Assembly: GCA_946479615.1 (NCBI GenBank)
Contig: CAMLGR010000160.1
Span: 1 to 10,181 of the forward strand
Direction of reading: 5' to 3'
Length of the DNA: 10,181 bases
DNA from: an uncultured Bacteroidota bacterium
Lineage (GTDB): Bacteria > Bacteroidota > Bacteroidia > Chitinophagales > Chitinophagaceae
Positions within the stretch are counted from its first letter, which is position 1, and every line of letters starts with the position of its first letter. This document shows, in pieces, positions 7,642 through 10,181 of the stretch. A model generated the notes under the pieces. That model was not told where the DNA came from and did no database searches. It saw only the letters and a program-made list of their open reading frames with translations. Both the position numbers and the translations under genes were made by a program.

Positions 7642-8385
7642 TTATCCCTCGATATGAATACTGAATACGATCATCCGGGATTGGATCTTGTCAAATACAC
7701 TGGAAAATTTGAGGTTTTGATCACGGCTATGAATATTGGGTAATCCATTGCTGATCTTTATTTCAGGAGATAAAATGAAAGTAGGGAAGAAGAAATTGAA
7801 GCCCAGTCCCAGTTCAGGACCGAAATCATATTTTTTTATTTTAATGATATCGTCTGCTTTCTTGGCCCGGGCATTACTGGCCAGGTCGATATCACCTTTT
7901 ATCCCCGCCATCATGTACACGCGGAAATTACCGATCCTGTCCGATTGCAGCTTGACCTGTACCGGGAAGGAGACACTCACCGATTCGACTACTTTATCAA
8001 CCTCGGTTTCGCCTTCTTCGGGGAATCGTAGTTTATAATGGATGCTCCTGGAATAAAACATCAGTTGCGGGTTGAAACGTAACTGGAATCTGTCTGACAA
8101 ACGTGCTGTTGCCAGCAATCCCAATAAAAAACCACCCGAGTTCTTTGGCTCGGCTACCAGTACACTATCATCCTGTAAAAAGCGTGAATGTAATTCGGTT
8201 TGAAAACGGGCCAGGTTCACACCCAGGGTAATACCAAAATAATACGGCTTGGTATCATGATCATACAAATACATTTCTTTATCATGCTGGGCCGATGCGG
8301 TATTGACAATAAGAAAAAGTAAACCAAAAACTAAAAAGCTTCCAGCTCTCACAGTACGGGTTTTCTGCCGGTGTAAATGCAACAT
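7642..8385 (-). CDS. porT: PorT-family protein of the type IX secretion system
   Basis: 247 residues from the ATG at 8385. A signal sequence ends around NTASAQ (28-33). The remainder is a small outer-membrane-type beta barrel. I recognise the PorT pattern from memory: KPYYFGITLGVNLARF near the start, then LRFNPQLMFYSRSIHY, VESVSVSFPVQVKLQSDR, NFRVYMMAGIKGDIDLAS, and YDFGPELGLGFNFFFPTF followed by SPEIKISNGLPNI. PorT is a membrane protein needed for T9SS secretion in Porphyromonas and for gliding in Flavobacterium. The length matches the roughly 244-residue prototype. The start is ambiguous: the ATG overlaps ubiE by 37 bases, while a GTG at 8352 overlaps the ubiE TGA as GTGA and would give MRAGSFLVFG, a cleaner signal peptide (236 residues). 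It probably belongs to a ubiE-porT operon. Confidence 0.8.
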   Translation of the reverse strand: MLHLHRQKTRTVRAGSFLVFGLLFLIVNTASAQHDKEMYLYDHDTKPYYFGITLGVNLARFQTELHSRFLQDDSVLVAEPKNSGGFLLGLLATARLSDRFQLRFNPQLMFYSRSIHYKLRFPEEGETEVDKVVESVSVSFPVQVKLQSDRIGNFRVYMMAGIKGDIDLASNARAKKADDIIKIKKYDFGPELGLGFNFFFPTFILSPEIKISNGLPNIHSRDQNLKFSSVFDKIQSRMIVFSIHIEG

Positions 8386-9101
8386 ATTCCTAAGCTTAGC
8401 GATTTATAGCGGGTATCGCGATAACCAACTTTGTTTAAAATATCTACTAACTCGTTTCGGTCAGGAAATGCATTGGCTGATTCGCAGAGATATTGATACG
8501 CGTCTTTGTTTTGCCTGAACCATCTCGCCATTTGCGGCGCGAGGATTCCCATATACAGGTTATAGAGACTACGTACAGGCTGTTTTGGTTTTGAAAATTC
8601 AAGGATGACCAACTGAGCGCCTGGCTTTAGTACCCTCATTATTTCAGAAAGCCCTTTTTCCAGGTTCTCAAAATTGCGAACGCCGAATGCTACCATTCCG
8701 GCATCAAACGTATTTTCCCTATAATTTATTGTTTCAGAATCTCCTATATACAGCCCGATTTTATCTGTAAGCGCTTCTTTATCAACCTTTTTCTTCCCGA
8801 TTTCGATCATTTGTGTGGAAATGTCGATCCCGGTAATATGGTCGGGAGACAGCATTTTACAAGCCATAATCGCCATATCGGCGGTGCCGGTGGCAATATC
8901 CAGGATTTCACGGGGATTGTCCTTTTTCAGCAGCCGGATCGCTTTTTTGCGCCAGCCAATATCTGTCCGGGCCGACAAAAACCGGTTCATGAAATCATAG
9001 CGCCCGGCAATGCGGTTAAACATTTCGGCTACCTGCTCCTTTTTGGTTTTCGCTGATTCTTTATAAGGAGTGATATGGTCGTGGGGTAAAATATCAGGCA
9101 T
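8349..9101 (-). CDS. ubiE: Demethylmenaquinone methyltransferase (UbiE/MenG)
   Basis: A 250-residue SAM-dependent methyltransferase. In Bacteroidota, which use menaquinone, it is expected to catalyse the last step, methylating demethylmenaquinone. Visible motifs are the N-terminal signature YDFMNRFLS...GWRKKA (35-54), SAM-binding motif I DIATGTAD (68-75), motif II GIDIS (91-95), AFGVRNFENLEKGL, and the second UbiE signature RVLKPGAQLVILEFSKP. Length is typical. I take the ATG at 9101; a TTG three codons upstream would fall inside the putative -7 box. The gene overlaps porT by 37 bases (or 4 if porT starts at GTG), which suggests translational coupling. The divergent neighbour is the ORF6N gene, 102 bases away. 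Confidence 0.95.
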   Translation of the reverse strand: MPDILPHDHITPYKESAKTKKEQVAEMFNRIAGRYDFMNRFLSARTDIGWRKKAIRLLKKDNPREILDIATGTADMAIMACKMLSPDHITGIDISTQMIEIGKKKVDKEALTDKIGLYIGDSETINYRENTFDAGMVAFGVRNFENLEKGLSEIMRVLKPGAQLVILEFSKPKQPVRSLYNLYMGILAPQMARWFRQNKDAYQYLCESANAFPDRNELVDILNKVGYRDTRYKSLSLGICCIYTGRKPVL

Positions 9102-9107
9102 CAGCCA

Positions 9108-9115
9108 CAAAAATA
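9108..9115 (-). promoter_or_regulatory. Possible Bacteroidota -7 box for ubiE
   Basis: On the minus strand the sequence reads TATTTTTG, an exact fit to the Bacteroidota sigma-A -7 consensus TAnnTTTG. It ends only 6 bases before the ubiE ATG at 9101, so a transcript from it would be nearly leaderless. No TTG-type -33 element is visible at the expected spacing. In A/T-rich DNA such a match can be chance. Confidence 0.35.
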
Positions 9116-9141
9116 CGTCAGGATTAGTGTTTTTTCCCCTT

Positions 9142-9154
9142 ATTAGCTGCTAAT
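9142..9154. promoter_or_regulatory. Operator-like inverted repeat ATTAGC-T-GCTAAT
   Basis: Two perfect 6-bp arms flank a single central T, in the middle of the 102-bp divergent spacer between ubiE and the ORF6N gene. It sits 7 bases before CACTTTTG (9162-9169), which is one base off a TAnnTTTG -7 box facing the ORF6N gene. The symmetry and position suit a dimeric regulator acting on one or both genes. No regulator is identified, and short palindromes also occur by chance. Confidence 0.35.
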
Positions 9155-9203
9155 GTTTTTACACTTTTGCCTGGGCAGTTATTAATCAACTGACCGGAAA
9201 AAT

Positions 9204-9770
9204 ATGGCAAAAGGAATAAGAGGAATCATCATTGCGGACGAGGTGATCATGAACAAAATCTATCTGATAAGAGGAAAGAAAGTAATGCTGGATAAAGACC
9301 TGGCGCAGTTATATGGAGTGGAAACAAAATATTTAAAAAGGCAGGTAAAAAGAAACTGGATACGGTTTCCTGATGATTTTATGTTTGAATTAAATCAAAA
9401 AGAATTTAAAAATTGGAGGAGCCAATTTGGCACCTCCAATTTAAATGATAAAATGGGATTACGCTATGCTCCTTATGCATTTACCGAACAAGGAGTTTCC
9501 ATGTTATCGAGTGTATTGAACAGCAGTATTGCGATTGGAGTAAATATCAGGATAATAAGAATTTTCACAAGATTGCGTGAAGTGCTGATAACACACAAGG
9601 ACATCCTGTTAAAATTGGAATTACTGGAAAAGAAAATAACAAAACAAGATAAAAGAAACAAACGAAACGAAGATGATATCATAGCAATTTTCGGGGCTTT
9701 AAAAGAATTGCTTGATACTCCGCAAAAGCCTATGCCGAGAATAGGATTTAAAAGAAATAATGAAGAATAA
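9204..9770 (+). CDS. ORF6N-domain DNA-binding protein (phage antirepressor-like)
   Basis: A 188-residue protein. The N-terminal ORF6N domain covers about 10-115: [33 protein letters not shown], then [15 protein letters not shown] and [20 protein letters not shown] (each seen in part). A charged, helical C-terminal half (about 130-165, [21 protein letters not shown] region) looks like a coiled coil. The end, [13 protein letters not shown], is the usual tail of chromosomal copies. The domain was defined in phage antirepressors and is thought to bind DNA. Solitary copies are frequent in Bacteroidota chromosomes, with unknown function. It is A-rich compared with its neighbours, which together with its isolation hints at horizontal origin. 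No other phage gene is near. The ATG at 9204 has only a weak upstream GGAAAA. The stop lies 76 bases before engB. Confidence 0.88.
   Translation: MAKGIRGIIIADEVIMNKIYLIRGKKVMLDKDLAQLYGVETKYLKRQVKRNWIRFPDDFMFELNQKEFKNWRSQFGTSNLNDKMGLRYAPYAFTEQGVSMLSSVLNSSIAIGVNIRIIRIFTRLREVLITHKDILLKLELLEKKITKQDKRNKRNEDDIIAIFGALKELLDTPQKPMPRIGFKRNNEE
9410..9442. repeat. Near-perfect 33-nt palindrome inside the ORF6N gene
   Basis: AAATTGGAGG (9410-9419) pairs with CCTCCAATTT (9433-9442). After an A-A mismatch, GCCAA (9421-9425) pairs with TTGGC (9427-9431) around a central T. In mRNA this is a 15-bp interrupted hairpin. It encodes the stretch around [10 protein letters not shown], within the ORF6N domain. Confidence 0.75.
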
Positions 9771-9846
9771 GCGAAACAGTGATCAGTCGCAGGCATGTAT
9801 TATTGAAATGGACAGATATCTTTCTTATCGAGTATCTTGCAGCCCG

Positions 9847-10181
9847 ATGGAAATCAAAGACGCCAGATACCTGATCAGCAGCGCCAGTTATACGCAATGC
9901 CCTGCTGCTGATAAGCCGGAATATGCTTTTATCGGTCGCAGTAATGTGGGCAAGTCTTCATTGATCAATATGCTCACCAACAAAAAAGCACTGGCGAAGA
10001 TTTCTTCTTCTCCCGGGAAAACGCAATTGATCAATCATTTTGAAATTACATCGGATGATCAATCAAAATGGTACCTGGTGGATCTGCAATGATATGGATA
10101 TGCAAATAGATCACAGACCGATAGCCTCCGCTGGGAACAAATGATCGAAGAGTACCTGCGCAAAAGAGAAAATCTAACCTG
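9847..10181 (+). pseudogene. engB: EngB/YsxC/YihA ribosome-assembly GTPase, interrupted by an in-frame TGA and cut by the window edge
   Basis: The family is the essential Era-like GTPase needed for assembly of the large ribosomal subunit. From the ATG at 9847 ([19 protein letters not shown], the usual N-terminus) the protein shows P-loop GRSNVGKS (30-37) and the G2 region [11 protein letters not shown] with Thr59. It then reads WYLVDLQ-stop, where the family has WYLVDLPGYGYAKVS. The stop (TGA, 10090-10092) takes the place of the G3 (DxxG) glycine. The frame continues afterwards as YGYANRSQTDSLRWEQMIEEYLRKRENLT, clearly EngB. Codons around the break also differ from the family: Gln for Pro, and Asn-Arg for Lys-Val. 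Such clustered changes within 90 bases of the window end suggest low-quality sequence at a contig end as much as true decay. An upstream in-frame ATG at 9760 overlaps the ORF6N gene and is unlikely to be the start. Confidence 0.85.

Noticed and set aside
7102..9101. A dedicated new system made of protease, PorT and UbiE
   Set aside because: ubiE and porT are standard Bacteroidota genes with separate established roles; proximity alone does not support a joint system.
9473..9796. 107-codon minus-strand open frame over the ORF6N gene end
   Set aside because: It is the mirror of a recognised coding region, hydrophobic by codon complement, with no family resemblance.
10090..10092. TGA read as glycine, as in the altered code of Gracilibacteria
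   Set aside because: ubiE and the barrel gene both end at TGA in the right place, and the gene content is plainly Bacteroidota, so a recoded TGA does not fit; the neighbouring off-family codons point to error or decay.

Overview
The window reads as ordinary chromosome from a member of the Bacteroidota, most likely a Chitinophagaceae-like organism. The evidence is moderate GC with A/T-rich spacers, starts that mostly lack a Shine-Dalgarno sequence, a PorT-type protein of the type IX secretion system (T9SS), a RemB/Wzi-like outer-membrane barrel, and a possible -7 box of the Bacteroidota type (TAnnTTTG). The genus is an inference. No tRNA, rRNA, CRISPR array, insertion sequence or complete mobile element is visible.

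Layout. Bases 1-5237 are a minus-strand run, read from right to left: dihydroorotase (pyrC), a short MutS-related ATPase, a secreted M1-family metallopeptidase, and a YifB/ComM-type AAA ATPase that runs off the left edge. Spacings of 30 to 83 bases suggest partial or full co-transcription. A RemB/Wzi-like outer-membrane barrel gene (5269-6960, plus strand) diverges from pyrC across only 31 bases. Its 3' end faces a second minus-strand cluster, read from right to left: ubiE/menG (menaquinone methylation), porT (T9SS) and a small retropepsin-like aspartic protease. The convergent gap between the barrel gene and the protease holds a perfect 32-bp inverted repeat. From 9204 the plus strand carries an ORF6N-domain protein and then engB (ysxC/yihA), which is interrupted by an in-frame TGA and runs off the right edge.

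How the genes fit together. Most are housekeeping genes: pyrimidine synthesis, menaquinone synthesis and ribosome assembly. The cell-surface theme comes from PorT, the RemB/Wzi-like barrel and the secreted peptidase, all envelope proteins typical of gliding or T9SS-bearing Bacteroidota. They do not form a single operon. I see no convincing new multi-gene system. The items most worth a second look are the long perfect palindrome at 6991-7090, the stop codon that replaces the G3 glycine of engB, and the lone phage-type ORF6N gene with a palindrome in its promoter region and another inside its coding sequence.
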